DNA of 64,000 nucleotides from Bactericera cockerelli. Its lineage: Eukaryota; Arthropoda; Insecta; Hemiptera; Triozidae. The notes beneath the pieces were generated by a model. The model was not told the DNA's origin and made no database searches. It worked only from the letters and a program-made list of their open reading frames with translations. The translations under genes were made by a program, and so were the position numbers. The stretch is from positions 5,351,160 through 5,415,159 of the forward strand of contig CM044964.1 in NCBI GenBank assembly GCA_024516035.1. Reading direction: 5' to 3'. Shown here one piece after another: positions 11,031-20,763 of the stretch (the first letter of the stretch is position 1; each line of letters opens with the position of its first letter).

Positions 11031-12368
11031 TCTTTTTATTTTTTATTTATTTATTTATAAACATTTCGATCAAGCTTTATTTACATATTTTATATACAAT
11101 GTACATGGTAACAATTTAGAAATAAAAATAAACAAAGCCTGATCAAGGGTGGTGATAATGCCTACGGCATTCTCTTCCACACCACCCTTCATTACAGGAA
11201 ACAAAAACAATTGGAAAAAACAAAAGAAAATATTTACAATTAAAATAGGGGAAAAGAAGGAAAGGGGGTGGGGGGGGGGGGGGAGAAACTAGCAACTTAT
11301 AATAATAATAAAACAAAATTACTGATCCATGCCAAACATATATTCTTTTAGTTTCATCTTAAACGACATACGACTTTCCGAGACTCTGAGTTCCTCTGGA
11401 AGTCGATTCCACAACCTTGCAGCATTAACAGAGAAACTCTTACTCATGAAATCTGTATAATGCATGGGGATGGTGAGGATATGACGTGATCGTGTATTAT
11501 GTGAGTGGAAACTTTGTAATGGATGAAATGAAGAATGAAGATATGAAGGTGATGATTCTTCGTTCATTGTTTTCCACAAAAGACATAATGTCTGATGCTC
11601 CAGTCTTCTCGTAATAGTCAACCACGTCAGCGATCTTCTGAGGTCAGAAACATGATCATATTTCTTTAAACCGAAGATATAACGTACGCAAGCATTTTGG
11701 TAAATCTGAAGTTTTTTCATGAGAAGTCCACTAATATTGCTGAAAACTACTCCTCCGTATTCAATAGTTGGGAAAATGAGGGATGTACATAGGAGCTTTT
11801 GTGTCTTAAAAGGTAAAAACCTTTTAAGACGATTTAAAGAATGGCGATGATCCTATTATAATACTTTGGAATTTCTTGGGATTTGGTAGAATACCATGAA
11901 CTATAGTCCACTCATGTAATTTCTGGAGATCAATATTAAGCATGTCAATAGCTTGATTAATATTGTCGACTGAACAGTGTACATACAGTTGTAGATCATC
12001 AGCATATAAATGATAAAAACAATGCTGAAATAATTTTCCGATATCATTTATGAACATGGAAAACAATATGGGGCCTAAAATACTGCCTTGAGGGACACCT
12101 CTTGTAGTAAACAAAAGGTTGGAAAATTGATCACCATTGACAACCAATTGTTGACGATTTCTTAGATATGTCGAAAACCAATTCAAAACAGATGGCGAGA
12201 AATTAAAATGTTTTTGAAGTTTGATTAGAAGAATGTCAAAATCAACCGAATCGAAAGCTTTACTAAAGTCTGAAAGTAGAAGAATAGTAACTTGAGTTCT
12301 ATCCATATTTCTACGGATATCATCAGTTACTTTCAACAGTGCAGTAGTAGTGCTATCGAGGTTTCTCT
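11031..12368 (-). mobile_element. 5'-truncated LINE (CR1/L2-like) with complete 3' end
   Basis: The minus strand carries the palm and C-terminal parts of a reverse transcriptase, a stop at 11319, and a 3' UTR ending in TAAATAAATAAATA. The 5' end stops abruptly at about 12368 inside the RT (KRNLDSTTTALL), as expected from incomplete target-primed reverse transcription. The 3' UTR contains the hairpin module GAGAATGCCGTAGGCATTAT (about 11141-11192) that recurs in other LINE 3' ends here. A G-homopolymer lies at about 11263-11282. Confidence 0.85.
11319..12366 (-). pseudogene. LINE reverse transcriptase, partial with internal deletion
   Basis: Motif A is LLSDFSKAFDSVDFD, motif B TRGVPQGSILGP, motif C YADD (HLYADDLQLY). 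The C-terminal half continues LNRLKRFLPFKTQK, PTIEYGGVVFSNIS and QNACVRYIFGL to a Gln-ending stop. Between IIIGSS and LNRLKRF, near 11850-11865, the reading frame changes and roughly 50-60 residues normal for this family appear to be missing. The N-terminal endonuclease is absent because of the 5' truncation. The catalytic motifs that remain look intact. Confidence 0.85.
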
Positions 12369-12850
12369 TATAAATAGGTTATTTTGCCTAATTTAGAGGT
12401 TAATTGCACTTTGAAAATCTTTTCTTTCGAGGTTTGACTGTATTACGATTTTCGAAAATCCATTATTTTTTTAAAAATATTATTTTGTCTATTTTTTTTG
12501 GGTAATTCCGTTTCTTTCCTTTCTAATTAGGATAAGGAAAGTAAAAAGCGTGAGGTTCCAACAACTGCATGTCCCGGTACACGTGTCCACATTAGCCCCG
12601 TTCTGAATCCAACCCTGTCAGTAACACAAACAAAAAAGTCACAAGGAAAAGCAAAATAAATATTTTAAAGCCTGGAAACAGCCTCAGCGTCAGCGGTGAC
12701 AATGGAAACAAAAGCTTTATTATAAATTATTATTCAATCGAAAAAGTTTAACAATGACGCAAACATCGACAACTTGAACTAAAAACACAGAGCTCAACAA
12801 GTTTAAAAGACGAACACAAAGAAACGAGAATACAAAATGAAAAAGTACAA
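12369..12850. other. AT-rich DNA with one short repeat fragment
   Basis: At 12527-12550, AGGATAAGGAAAGTAAAAA is the reverse complement of the left end of the 612-bp element at 30029. Otherwise no feature was recognised. Confidence 0.5.
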
Positions 12851-12859
12851 CACACACGT

Positions 12860-13080
12860 AAGAAAGTCTAATAGCAATCTTTACAATGAACATAGAAACA
12901 AAAGCTTCATCACACCAAACTGCCGTTGTGGCGAAATTATCTCTGACCATATTCTAAACTGCCATCTCCATGTACAAATAAGAGCCTCCCTACCTGTCCC
13001 TCCAGCTCTGTCAGACTCTGTCGAGAGCGCCGATTCCCTTCTTATACTTATAATACACCAGAAGAATCGGCGCGAACGAC
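12860..13080 (+). pseudogene. Possible LINE C-terminal zinc-knuckle fragment
   Basis: The frame gives TPNCRCGEIISDHILNCHLH, with the CxC...H...C spacing seen at the C-terminus of many APE-type non-LTR reverse transcriptases, then a short tail ending at TAG near 13100. No RT palm precedes it, so it would be a strongly 5'-truncated remnant. Confidence 0.4.
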
Positions 13081-13084
13081 CTCT

Positions 13085-13298
13085 CTATAATAATCTTTAG
13101 TTGAAGATAACCACCAGGCGAGGTTAATGCTCAAAACATTTTCTACCACCTAACCCTCAGAGTCTTATTATTATGTGGGTGGTCACGAACTCAAATTAAT
13201 GAGGAAAAATCCATGCACTGGGTGGGATTCGAACCGACCGACGGACCCCTACGCTACCTGGATTACCATCAGACTTGCGCGTTAACCACTTGACTAAA
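13085..13298 (-). mobile_element. SINE E copy 1 (tRNA-derived)
   Basis: On the minus strand the head is TTAGTCAAGTGGTTAACGCG (A box) with B box GGTTCGAATCCC, followed by CACCCAGTGCATGGATTTTT. The 3' end is GAGCATTAACCTCGCCTGGT, preceded by the hairpin-like module GTGGTAGAAAATG. Further copies are at 29291-29340, 29483-29700, 43414-43476, 53606-54000 and 59881-59957. Confidence 0.8.
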
Positions 13299-13469
13299 AA
13301 AAGCTTGATCTTAAGTAGGTATTCAGACATCAAGTCGCCAGTAAAAATATTAACTTTCCTATACTTTTTTGCATGATCCTCAAATAATAATAATAATCTG
13401 TTTCTATGTGTTATTACATCACAATTTTTAGTGTTTGCTATCTTATTTTTGCACATATATAATTCCGCT

Positions 13470-13615
13470 ACTGGTCGCTGCTCACATTAAAGCAGGTACT
13501 CATTTTTCCTCACGAGGTACAATTGGACTCCGAATACCCAAGAACAAAGCTGGGGATCGAACCCAGGTCACCGTGCGTGCAATGCCTAGCGCTCTAACTC
13601 TCTCGGCCACGGTGA
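13470..13615 (-). mobile_element. SINE J copy 1 (tRNA-derived)
   Basis: On the minus strand, ACCGTGGCCGAGAGAGTTAG (A box GTGGCCGAGAGAG), then GGGTTCGATCCCC (B box), then a body with CCTCGTGAGGAAAAATGAG and GCAGCGACCAGTAGCGG. A partial second copy lies at 41818-41875. Confidence 0.7.
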
Positions 13616-13619
13616 TATA

Positions 13620-14060
13620 AATAAATTCTTGTATAAAAAAAAGTCATTCAGTCATAACCCAATTTCCCAGAAATACTGAAAATAAAAGCTTTTATCACTG
13701 CCACCTCACTGAAAACAACCCTGACATGCTGGAGATTAAAAAAACCCACTGATATTATAATCCAAACAGAAAAGCGAACGCAAAGTGTCAACCAAATACT
13801 TCTACATGATGAAAAAAAGTTGGAAAAGTTCAAGTGACTTTGCAAGCTATAGGTAGAGATACTGGTCCCAAAGTCCTTCAAAAAACATTTTCACCCCGAA
13901 GAGAAGAGAAGGGTAAAGAAAAAATAATCAAAAATTGTTTTCAAACTTTAGGTGCTTCCCCAGATTGATAATTTTCTCTACGTCATTCACAAGGTGTTTA
14001 TAAAGATTATGCTTGTTGTATCTACATTCCTCAGTTCGATTCCAAGTTACATCAATAGGT
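13620..14060. other. AT-rich DNA, nothing recognised
   Basis: No ORF above background and no repeat recognised. Confidence 0.45.
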
Positions 14061-14062
14061 GC

Positions 14063-14345
14063 CAGCCTCCGTGGCGTAATGGTTGTGACTACTGCCCGTA
14101 GTCCGGAGTTCCCGACTTCAACTCCCGATTGGGGCAGACTTTTCGACCATCCAAACACGTGAGGCTTTACGGCCCTACCCAGGCTAGGTGATGTTTATGT
14201 GGGTAGCTGGTACGATTACCAGCGAATGGAAGGTAGAACCCGTCCTGATAACGACTTCAAATCAGGACGTATATCAGAATTAGCAGACTGGTCACAATAG
14301 ATCTAAATAGAGGTCGGTGTGATAATTGGTGCTTCTCTTGTGGAA
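14063..14345 (+). mobile_element. SINE C copy 2 with alternative 3' tail
   Basis: Head CAGCCTCCGTGGCGTAATGG and body as in copy 1, with a small deletion after TTTTCGACCATCC. After the body it carries GGTCACAATAGATCTAAATA in place of the longer tail of copy 1. The copy at 47055-47346 has the same alternative tail, so there are at least two subfamilies. Confidence 0.8.
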
Positions 14346-14382
14346 CTCCAACCAGTCTATAATAATAATAAATACATTAATA

Positions 14383-14408
14383 CGAGGTTTGGCTATTAAG
14401 TTCGTAGA
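14383..14408. repeat. Mariner terminal inverted repeat, transposase 3' side
   Basis: Begins CGAGGTTTGGCTATTAAG and is preceded by TA. It is a perfect reverse complement of 20279-20304. Confidence 0.95.
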
Positions 14409-14447
14409 TTCTTTCCATAAAACGATGTGTGTTTAACTTACCCAACT

Positions 14448-15108
14448 TTAGTAGTTATCCCCTTCAATGTACTCCCCTCCTCTATCCCTACAACGTTCCA
14501 GGCGAATTTTCCATTGATCGAAACAGTGGTGGAGGTCATTTTGTGTGAGGCCTTTCAAGACTTTTGCCGGTTTTTTCTTAACGTCATTTACACTGTCAAA
14601 TCTGGTACCTTTCAGGGTAGATTTGATTTTTGGGAATAAGTAAAAGTCGCACGGGGCCAGGTCGGGTGATTAAAGAGGGTCTTCCAACACTGGGATGTTG
14701 TACTTGGATAAGAACGTCTTCACGGAGAAGGCACTGTGGACTGGCGCATGGCACCATTTTTGCGCAAACTTTTGTCATGTTGAAATTTTCGTGCAAAATT
14801 TGTCTCACACATTATCTATTAATTTTAAGTGTATCAGCCATTAGTCCTAGAGTTAATCTACGGTCAGAACAAATCATAACACCAATTTTTTCAATATTTT
14901 CGTCAGTTTTTGAGGTTTGGGAGCAACCAGGACGTGGATCGTCCTCAACAGCTTCCTGACCACCTTGAAACCGTTTAAACCACTTATAAAGCATTGATCT
15001 TTTCAAACATAACTCCTGGTACACTGTCTTTAACAAAGAAAAAGTTTTACCAGCAAATTTTACGTAAAATTCAATAATCACTCGTTGCTCAACGTTTGTA
15101 TCAATCAT
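14448..15108 (-). pseudogene. Mariner transposase, internally deleted
   Basis: The start MIDTNVEQRVIIEF leads into the N-terminal helix-turn-helix region (KWFKRFQGGQEAVEDDPRPG, then SDRRLTLGLMADTLKINR), giving about 98 residues. The frame then breaks near 14810 and continues RQILHENFNMTKVCAKMVP. The next recognisable block is the C-terminal third: VKTFLSKYNIPVLE, an in-frame TAA, then SPDLAPCDFYLFPKIK with the third catalytic Asp, and HHCFDQWKIRLERCRDRGGE up to the stop. The central segment with the first two catalytic Asp residues is deleted. It is inactive. Confidence 0.9.
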
Positions 15109-15148
15109 AATTCCGGCAAAATTAAAAAAGGTGTCTTGCGCGTCGGGC

Positions 15149-15164
15149 TATCACAACAGAACTA
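15149..15164. repeat. 16-bp target-site duplication, left copy
   Basis: TATCACAACAGAACTA, identical to 20153-20168. The pair frames the nested LINE and is mariner sequence. Confidence 0.97.
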
Positions 15165-15187
15165 GTAGTAGTAGTAGTAGTAGTAAA
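15165..15187 (-). repeat. (TAC)n 3' tail of the LINE
   Basis: GTAGTAGTAGTAGTAGTAGT on the plus strand, i.e. TAC repeats at the LINE 3' end, directly next to the TSD. It replaces a poly(A) tail. Confidence 0.9.
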
Positions 15188-15527
15188 ATATTTGTATTTA
15201 TTTGTATAAAATAATTACAAGGGTTGACAACGTAAATACTTACATATTAAAAGAAAAACAAATAACAAAATTAAGCTTTATCTGCAGAAAAAAATAATAA
15301 TAATAAAAAAATAGCTAATAAGTACATAATTATATATAACTAAAATAATTCTTAACAAAATTACCACTAATACGTCTTACCAATTTGTATGACACACTAT
15401 CTTTTTTTTAATCATATTTACACAAATATATCTAATCAGTATACATTATCAGTATAATTAAACATAAACTCGTTAAACAGAATAAACAGTAAGCTAACGT
15501 ATAAAATTACGTACACAAAAAATATAC

Positions 15528-18500
15528 CTATTCATTTCTAAGGAATGCTCTTAGCCTTAAAGCTCCCTGAACATAAAAGAACACATTGTTAATGTCAGAA
15601 CGAGATGGATCCTCTACAAGACGTTTTATAGACAGTTGGTCATCACCTAGCCATTTACTCAAATATTGGTTCCTGAGACATGTAAAGTGGGGACATTTAA
15701 ATAGGAAATGGTAAAGATTTTCGCTTTCGTGTAAATTACAAAGTGTACATTCCTCATCACTGTTCCAAGAATAGCTTATTCTGTTAATGTAAAAGTTGAC
15801 CTTTGAATTTCCACTTAACCGAATTTGAGCTATTATCCTAGTTCTGGCTATTATCCCAGGAATTGAAACATAACTGGAAGTGATGGGTCTTATTTCCTCA
15901 GGTTTCGATTTCAGCTCCTTGTACCAAGTGCAGTAAGACGAATGTTCCAGTCTGACATAGTCCTGCTCAATCAACTGAATCTCGTAGGTAGACAGAATTT
16001 CATCCATTTTGTTCTTCAGCAGCTCACGTGATTGCGCCTCCCATATCTCACCAAAGCCCAGCTCCACCAGTTTCACTCTCAGGAGTGATGCCCAGTTGTA
16101 TTTTTCTAGGTTCCTTGCCAGCGGGTCCGTGTGTACAAGCTGATTGAAGCAGATTTTTGGGAACCGTTCTTCAGACATAGAAAGTAATTTGAGCCACCAT
16201 CCCAGCATTTGTTTTAGCACAAGGTATGCCAGCTTGACGATGCCAAATTCCAATCTGAGCATGTAGTGAGGAGTAGATCGCGGTAGACAGAATACTGATT
16301 TTATGAATTGACTTTGTGCTGGTTCAATCACGTCCCCGTACCTACTGCCCCAGACTTCAGCACCATATAGGAGGGTAGCACAGACTATGGATCGGTAGAG
16401 TTTCATTCTGCTCTCCTGTGACGTCATCTTTGAGTTTATGAGAATATTTTTCACACTGGAAACTGACATCTTTCCCCTAGAAACTGCCTGTAGAGCTGCT
16501 TTGTGGAATACAGCATGTGACGAAAACTTGATGCCCAGGTACACGTATTCATTAGTAACCTCTAATGTTCTGTTTTTGTAATGAAAGACATCTGATTGAG
16601 CTAACCTTCCTCCTCGTCTAAACACGACAATTTTAGATTTAGCCCCGTTTACCACCATTTTGTTCTCATCACAGTAACTGGCTAGAATGTTGAGCTTTCT
16701 CTGTAAATCCGCTTGGCTGTTTGACAGAAGAATGAGGTCATCACAATAAAGGAGTAATAGAATGTCCTTTGAATTGTTGATAGGTACACCCTCTACACCT
16801 TTTCCTCTAAAATAATCTTCCAGGTCGTTGATAAAGATAACAAAGGCTACCGGGGAGCAAGAATCACCCTGCAAAACGCCCTTGGTTATTTGCTGCTTGG
16901 TTGTGATTTTGTTCTCCACCTTGATCTGAGTTGTCGCTCTGTCGTATATTCTTCTCAACAATGATATCATCTTGCCAGATACTCCAAATGTGAACATTTT
17001 CGCAAATAGCAAATCATGGTGGACTCCGGGGAAGGCGGATTTGTAGTCAATAAATGCCGCGTAGAGTTTACGTTGATTAATAAGATGTAATGAGATGATA
17101 CTATGAAGGGAGAAGATGTTGTCTATGCAACCCCGATTCGGCCTGAAGCCAGCCTGCGCCTCAGAGAAGATTCCATTAACTTCGCTCCAGACCAGGATAC
17201 GCTGTGATGCTAGGTGAGTGATTAATTTTAAGATGTTATTCATTAGTGCAATGTTTCTATAGTTATTACAATCTGTTAGATCTCCTTTTTTGTGAAGCAT
17301 GGACATAAATGATTGGCACATTGCTTCAGGGATATTACCCCCGTCAAAAATGAAATTTATGAACCGCAGCAAATGATTTTTCCAATTTTGGCCCAACACT
17401 TTTAAATATTCATTCAGAACGTTGTCTGGACCAGGACTTTTGTTTCTTTTCATATGTTTAATACCCTTTTCCAGCTCACCAATACAAAATTCTGAGTCCA
17501 GTTGTTCCCTTAGGACATCAGTGAACGTGTGGTTTAGCGTTCCGTCTGAATCCTGCACTGATAATCTAAACATTTCCTCAAGATACTGTGACCATTCCTC
17601 AATAGATATCATATTGCTTTTGTTCTGTGAGCGTGGTTTGAATTTTTTCACTGTTTCCCAGAATTCCTGTGGGTTTCTCACATTTGATAATTTTTCTTTT
17701 AGCTTTTGTTCGTGCTCGTTCTTAAGATTGAGGCAAAGACGGTTGTGATCTTTTTTTAGTTTCAAGAATAATTCCAGATTCTCTTGCTTTCTATGTTGTC
17801 TCCATTTTCTATAAAACTTACGTGACATTTTCTTTAAATCCCTGCACTGCTTACTGTACCAAGGTTTGTTTATATTTATCTTGGTAGGAATATTAAATTC
17901 GTGGATCATACCGCAGTGAGCAGCAGCGTCCTGAATAGTTTTAACGAGCTCGGTGTAGACATCCTCCACTTGTGATGAAATGTGGGCCCTGTTCACATAA
18001 TCACTGAACTCCTCTGCTTTGTCTGGCAACCATTTGAACCGGGTTATTTTTGACTGTGAGTTATTATTCTGTTGTACATTGAGTGGAATATTCAAGGTGA
18101 CGATTACAGGGAGGTGATCAGAAACAATCACCGTGTTGGAAACTTGGAGCTCTGACACCAACGGACAGGAATCAAGATTTGTCCAGACCAAATCAACTGT
18201 ACTTGATCCAACTCTACTGATATAAGTAAATTGGCCCGGAACATCACCATTCGTCCTACCGTTGAGTAACAAAAAACCGTGCTCCTCCATACATGACAAT
18301 AACTGTTCCCCTCGTTTGTTCAACACCTCGTCCACCGATATCCTCTGCGACAGCAATCCGTACTCCTCAGCCAAGTTCTCATCCAAATAGTTAGCGTCTG
18401 CTGTCCTGGAATTAGTATCACCACCAATAACAATAGGTACATTATTTGTATCCAGTTCTTTCAATAGTAAGTCTAAAGATTCCAATGCTTGTTCCAGCGG

Positions 18501-18875
18501 ATAGGTAGGTTTTATATAAACATTACCGATTATAAGAGTCATGTTCTGACTGAACCGAATTTTGATGAAAATCCATAAATTAGAAATATTCAACACTTCA
18601 AATTCAATACCTTTCTTTATCAAAGTTATTAACCCGCCACTGCCTCGGCCCCGCTGCTTGTCACGCACCGCCACTGAATGCACCATATTGTACTCATCTA
18701 GGTATTTAGGGATAGAAGGTTCTTCTAGTGCCCAAGTTTCACTCAAACAAAGTATGTGCCCCGTTAGTATACTTTTTAGTTCTTCTGGACACAAGGAATA
18801 AAGTTTTGTTAAACCGTTGATATTCCAGAAAAATATTTTCAGGGTGTCCTGAATGGAGAGACACCCAGTTACTGG
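15528..18875 (-). CDS. LINE ORF2: APE endonuclease, reverse transcriptase, CCHC knuckle
   Basis: Intact frame of 1,115 codons counted from the first codon after the proposed -1 slip. There is no ATG in this frame before the endonuclease: the first in-frame Met comes well after FFWNINGLTK and SETWALEE. In order: endonuclease (WNINGL, SETW, GGDTNSR, SDHLPV near residue 255); RT with FIDYKSAFPGVHHD (motif A), GVLQGDSCSP (motif B) and LLYCDDLILL (motif C, YCDD rather than the common YADD/FADD); thumb (YLGIKFSS, LLYGAEVWG); and a C-terminal CTLC-x9-H-x4-C knuckle. It would perform target-primed reverse transcription. The Cys in YCDD and the Pro in AFPG are unusual. Confidence 0.95.
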   Translation of the reverse strand, partial: PVTGCLSIQDTLKIFFWNINGLTKLYSLCPEELKSILTGHILCLSETWALEEPSIPKYLDEYNMVHSVAVRDKQRGRGSGGLITLIKKGIEFEVLNISNLWIFIKIRFSQNMTLIIGNVYIKPTYPLEQALESLDLLLKELDTNNVPIVIGGDTNSRTADANYLDENLAEEYGLLSQRISVDEVLNKRGEQLLSCMEEHGFLLLNGRTNGDVPGQFTYISRVGSSTVDLVWTNLDSCPLVSELQVSNTVIVSDHLPVIVTLNIPLNVQQNNNSQSKITRFKWLPDKAEEFSDYVNRAHISSQVEDVYTELVKTIQDAAAHCGMIHEFNIPTKININKPWYSKQCRDLKKMSRKFYRKWRQHRKQENLELFLKLKKDHNRLCLNLKNEHEQKLKEKLSNVRNPQEFWETVKKFKPRSQNKSNMISIEEWSQYLEEMFRLSVQDSDGTLNHTFTDVLREQLDSEFCIGELEKGIKHMKRNKSPGPDNVLNEYLKVLGQNWKNHLLRFINFIFDGGNIPEAMCQSFMSMLHKKGDLTDCNNYRNIALMNNILKLITHLASQRILVWSEVNGIFSEAQAGFRPNRGCIDNIFSLHSIISLHLINQRKLYAAFIDYKSAFPGVHHDLLFAKMFTFGVSGKMISLLRRIYDRATTQIKVENKITTKQQITKGVLQGDSCSPVAFVIFINDLEDYFRGKGVEGVPINNSKDILLLLYCDDLILLSNSQADLQRKLNILASYCDENKMVVNGAKSKIVVFRRGGRLAQSDVFHYKNRTLEVTNEYVYLGIKFSSHAVFHKAALQAVSRGKMSVSSVKNILINSKMTSQESRMKLYRSIVCATLLYGAEVWGSRYGDVIEPAQSQFIKSVFCLPRSTPHYMLRLEFGIVKLAYLVLKQMLGWWLKLLSMSEERFPKICFNQLVHTDPLARNLEKYNWASLLRVKLVELGFGEIWEAQSRELLKNKMDEILSTYEIQLIEQDYVRLEHSSYCTWYKELKSKPEEIRPITSSYVSIPGIIARTRIIAQIRLSGNSKVNFYINRISYSWNSDEECTLCNLHESENLYHFLFKCPHFTCLRNQYLSKWLGDDQLSIKRLVEDPSRSDINNVFFYVQGALRLRAFLRNE

Positions 18876-18881
18876 TTTTTT
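18842..18881 (-). promoter_or_regulatory. Candidate -1 ribosomal frameshift signal
   Basis: In the ORF1 frame the codons read GCA AAA AAC CAG TAA, which places the classical heptamer A AAA AAC (18875-18881) one codon before the ORF1 stop. After an 8-nt spacer (CAGTAACT) comes a perfect 7-bp stem, GGGTGTC/GACACCC (18860-18866 and 18842-18848), with an 11-nt loop. A -1 slip continues as CCA GTA ACT GGG, exactly the ORF2 frame. An alternative TTCAGG/CCTGAA hairpin overlaps the same region. Confidence 0.8.
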
Positions 18882-19787
18882 GCATTGGTTTCCTCCTGAG
18901 TATTAAAGTACGATACAATACTCGGCTGGCGTAGATTATGTATCAAATGGTTCCTCCCAGCGTTTGGTAGTGGTGACTGAAGTGGTGTGTCGAACTCATT
19001 TGAAGTATCAGAAAAACCATTATCATTATTATCCCCTTGCTGATCTTGTTGCGTCTCTATCATGGTAGTGTCGAATAACCCATCTTCACCGCTAGAGTTT
19101 CGATTTATTTTCTTCAGGGCCGACTTTTGGGTATCCGGAATGGCCCCTGGTGATTCTGATGAGGCACGTTTACTTGAGGTCCTTGCTATTCCTACAGTAT
19201 TATTGAGCTCTGATCTGATGGATACACAACTTTCCTCACAGATTATCCGCCCACTCCTAATCACTGCTGTCTTTCCCTGTCTTCGCAATTTGTCCCTTTC
19301 TTCACGTAATTGCTTGTGTTCCAATCTGGCTTCCTCCGAAAGATCTTGCTTGACATATATTGATGTCCCTTTCAATAGTATTGTTTTCTTGAGTATCTCA
19401 ATTTTCCGTCTTTGAGTTGTCAATCCCACAAGAATGGCTCTAGGTTTAGCATAGTTCGGTTGTTTACCTAATCTTCTGCAAAAATCTAGTTCCATCAGAG
19501 TGAATCCCTCAATTTTTAACTGCGAACAAAACAAATTTATTACTAGTTTTTTCGAGATCCGTATGGTCTTCGGGTATTCCAAAAATGACGAGATTTTTGC
19601 GTCTATCACTATAATCCAATCTACCCAGTTTCTTTGTGTGATCGTCAAGTACTGCATTCACTGAATCAAAGTTACATTGAATAGAATCTAGCTTTATTTT
19701 AACTTCACCATGATTTTGCGTGTTTGTTGTTATCATAGTATCCAGTTTATCCCACAACGCCTCCAAAGTTACTTTTCCTTCACCCAT
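18869..19787 (-). pseudogene. LINE ORF1 protein (RRM-type), one homopolymer frameshift
   Basis: Starts MGEGKVTLEALWDKLDTM with a predicted helical, probably coiled-coil N-terminus. Then comes an RRM-like core opening with RRKNLVIFGIPEDH and continuing MELDFCRRLGK, KPRAILVGLTTQRRKIEIL and IYVKQDLSEEARLEHKQLRE, the pattern of L1-like ORF1 proteins. A low-complexity Ser/Asp/Asn tail ends in NAKNQ and TAA. The two halves are joined by a +1 offset at six A residues (19547-19552); five A residues would restore one 305-residue frame. It could be a real lesion or a base-calling error. The stop codon lies inside the frameshift signal. Confidence 0.9.
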
Positions 19788-20152
19788 TTTAAATATGTTC
19801 TCAGCTTAAGTAGGTACCTACTGACCCAATTCTTAATCGTATCAAGGTAGATTAACAGTAAATAAACGGTGTATCTATAATTATTTGTATGCAGATCGTA
19901 TACCTATTCGTCTCGTAGTCTGGTAATCGGCTTCAGGTAGGCACCACTCAGATTCCGGGGAATCCCTCACGTGTTTATGACAATGTGAGACGTAGGTATA
20001 TACTATGTACCTATGTACGTATAATCAGTTTATGATAGCAGAGACGCGTAAATAGATATTAAATAGGTAGCATCACTTAATCAATAAAGCTGGCATCAAT
20101 GTAAATGTAGAGCGTTCAGCTATCTCCCGGACGGGATACGAACTTTGACTCT
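19788..20152 (-). promoter_or_regulatory. LINE 5' UTR with presumed internal promoter
   Basis: This is the stretch between the TSD and the ORF1 ATG. Full-length LINEs carry an internal pol II promoter here. No specific element was identified. Confidence 0.5.
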
Positions 20153-20168
20153 TATCACAACAGAACTA
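20153..20168. repeat. 16-bp target-site duplication, right copy
   Basis: TATCACAACAGAACTA; see the copy at 15149-15164. Confidence 0.97.
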
Positions 20169-20278
20169 ATTACAGTACAGGCATGTGACAGCTATCAATC
20201 GAAACACAAGACTTCAAGCTTTCTAAACATGTTCATCTTATCTTCCTAGCATGGACAGCTTTTGCGTAGCGGCTCGCG

Positions 20279-20304
20279 TCTACGAACTTAATAGCCAAAC
20301 CTCG
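20279..20304. repeat. Mariner terminal inverted repeat, transposase 5' side
   Basis: Ends AATAGCCAAACCTCG and is followed by TA. Confidence 0.95.
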
Positions 20305-20306
20305 TA

Positions 20307-20763
20307 TTATCAAGACTTCCCTTGTGAGAGACTTAAAATCTAATAAATAATTATTATTATTCATCCATTATTTAGCGGTTGGCGGTAAAACCTCCATCAG
20401 GAATATGGAGTAAAAAATATTTATTTTAGATATATTTCTTAAATGAAATAGTATGCTAGTAATGAATCATAATCAGTAGTGGAAGGTTTTTAACGGTATC
20501 ATGTTGGCAAATACTAAAATAAATGCCAATAAATCCTGACATTATTTGGAATCGGATCCATTGATTATGGATCCAAGCTGTCTGTCACAACTTTGTTCGA
20601 AAAATGACGTTGAACAGAGATATGAACAAAATAATAGCTCAGTTTTGAATGTGCAAATAGGTACAATATATTAGGTATTAGGTATTTACTTGGTAAATTT
20701 ACTTAACAATCATAATACACAAAAGACATAAAAACCATTTTCACATCATAATAAATTATGTCT
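20307..20763. other. AT-rich DNA, nothing recognised
   Basis: No ORF or repeat recognised, apart from (ATT)n-like steps near 20345. Confidence 0.45.

Larger units (their letters stand above)
15165..20152 (-). mobile_element. Full-length APE-type LINE (4,988 bp) with 16-bp TSD
   Basis: Both ends are defined by the target duplication. On the minus strand the order is a 365-bp 5' UTR, ORF1 (305 codons, one frameshift), ORF2 (1,115 codons, intact), a 3' UTR of about 360 bp, and a (TAC)n tail of about eight units. ORF1 has an L1-type RRM-like core. ORF2 has endonuclease, RT and a C-terminal zinc knuckle. Clade assignment is uncertain; features recall L1/Tx1-like or other insect APE LINEs. The perfect TSD and the intact ORF2 point to a young insertion. 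Confidence 0.95.
14383..20304 (-). mobile_element. Mariner (mori/irritans-like) carrying a nested LINE
   Basis: Perfect 26-bp terminal inverted repeats (CGAGGTTTGGCTATTAAGTT...) lie at 14383-14408 and 20279-20304, each flanked by TA. That is the Tc1/mariner target-site rule. The mariner itself amounts to about 920 bp once the 4,988-bp LINE and one duplicated target site are removed, shorter than a typical mariner of about 1.3 kb. The LINE sits in the mariner 5' region, upstream of the transposase start. Confidence 0.95.

Noticed and set aside
18792..18794. TTG as the ORF2 start codon
   Set aside because: The frame and endonuclease homology (WNINGL) extend upstream of it, back to the frameshift site.
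19547..19552. Programmed frameshift in the ORF1 six-A run
   Set aside because: The offset needed is +1, no stimulatory structure was seen, and loss of one A restores the frame; a copy-level indel or base-calling error is simpler.
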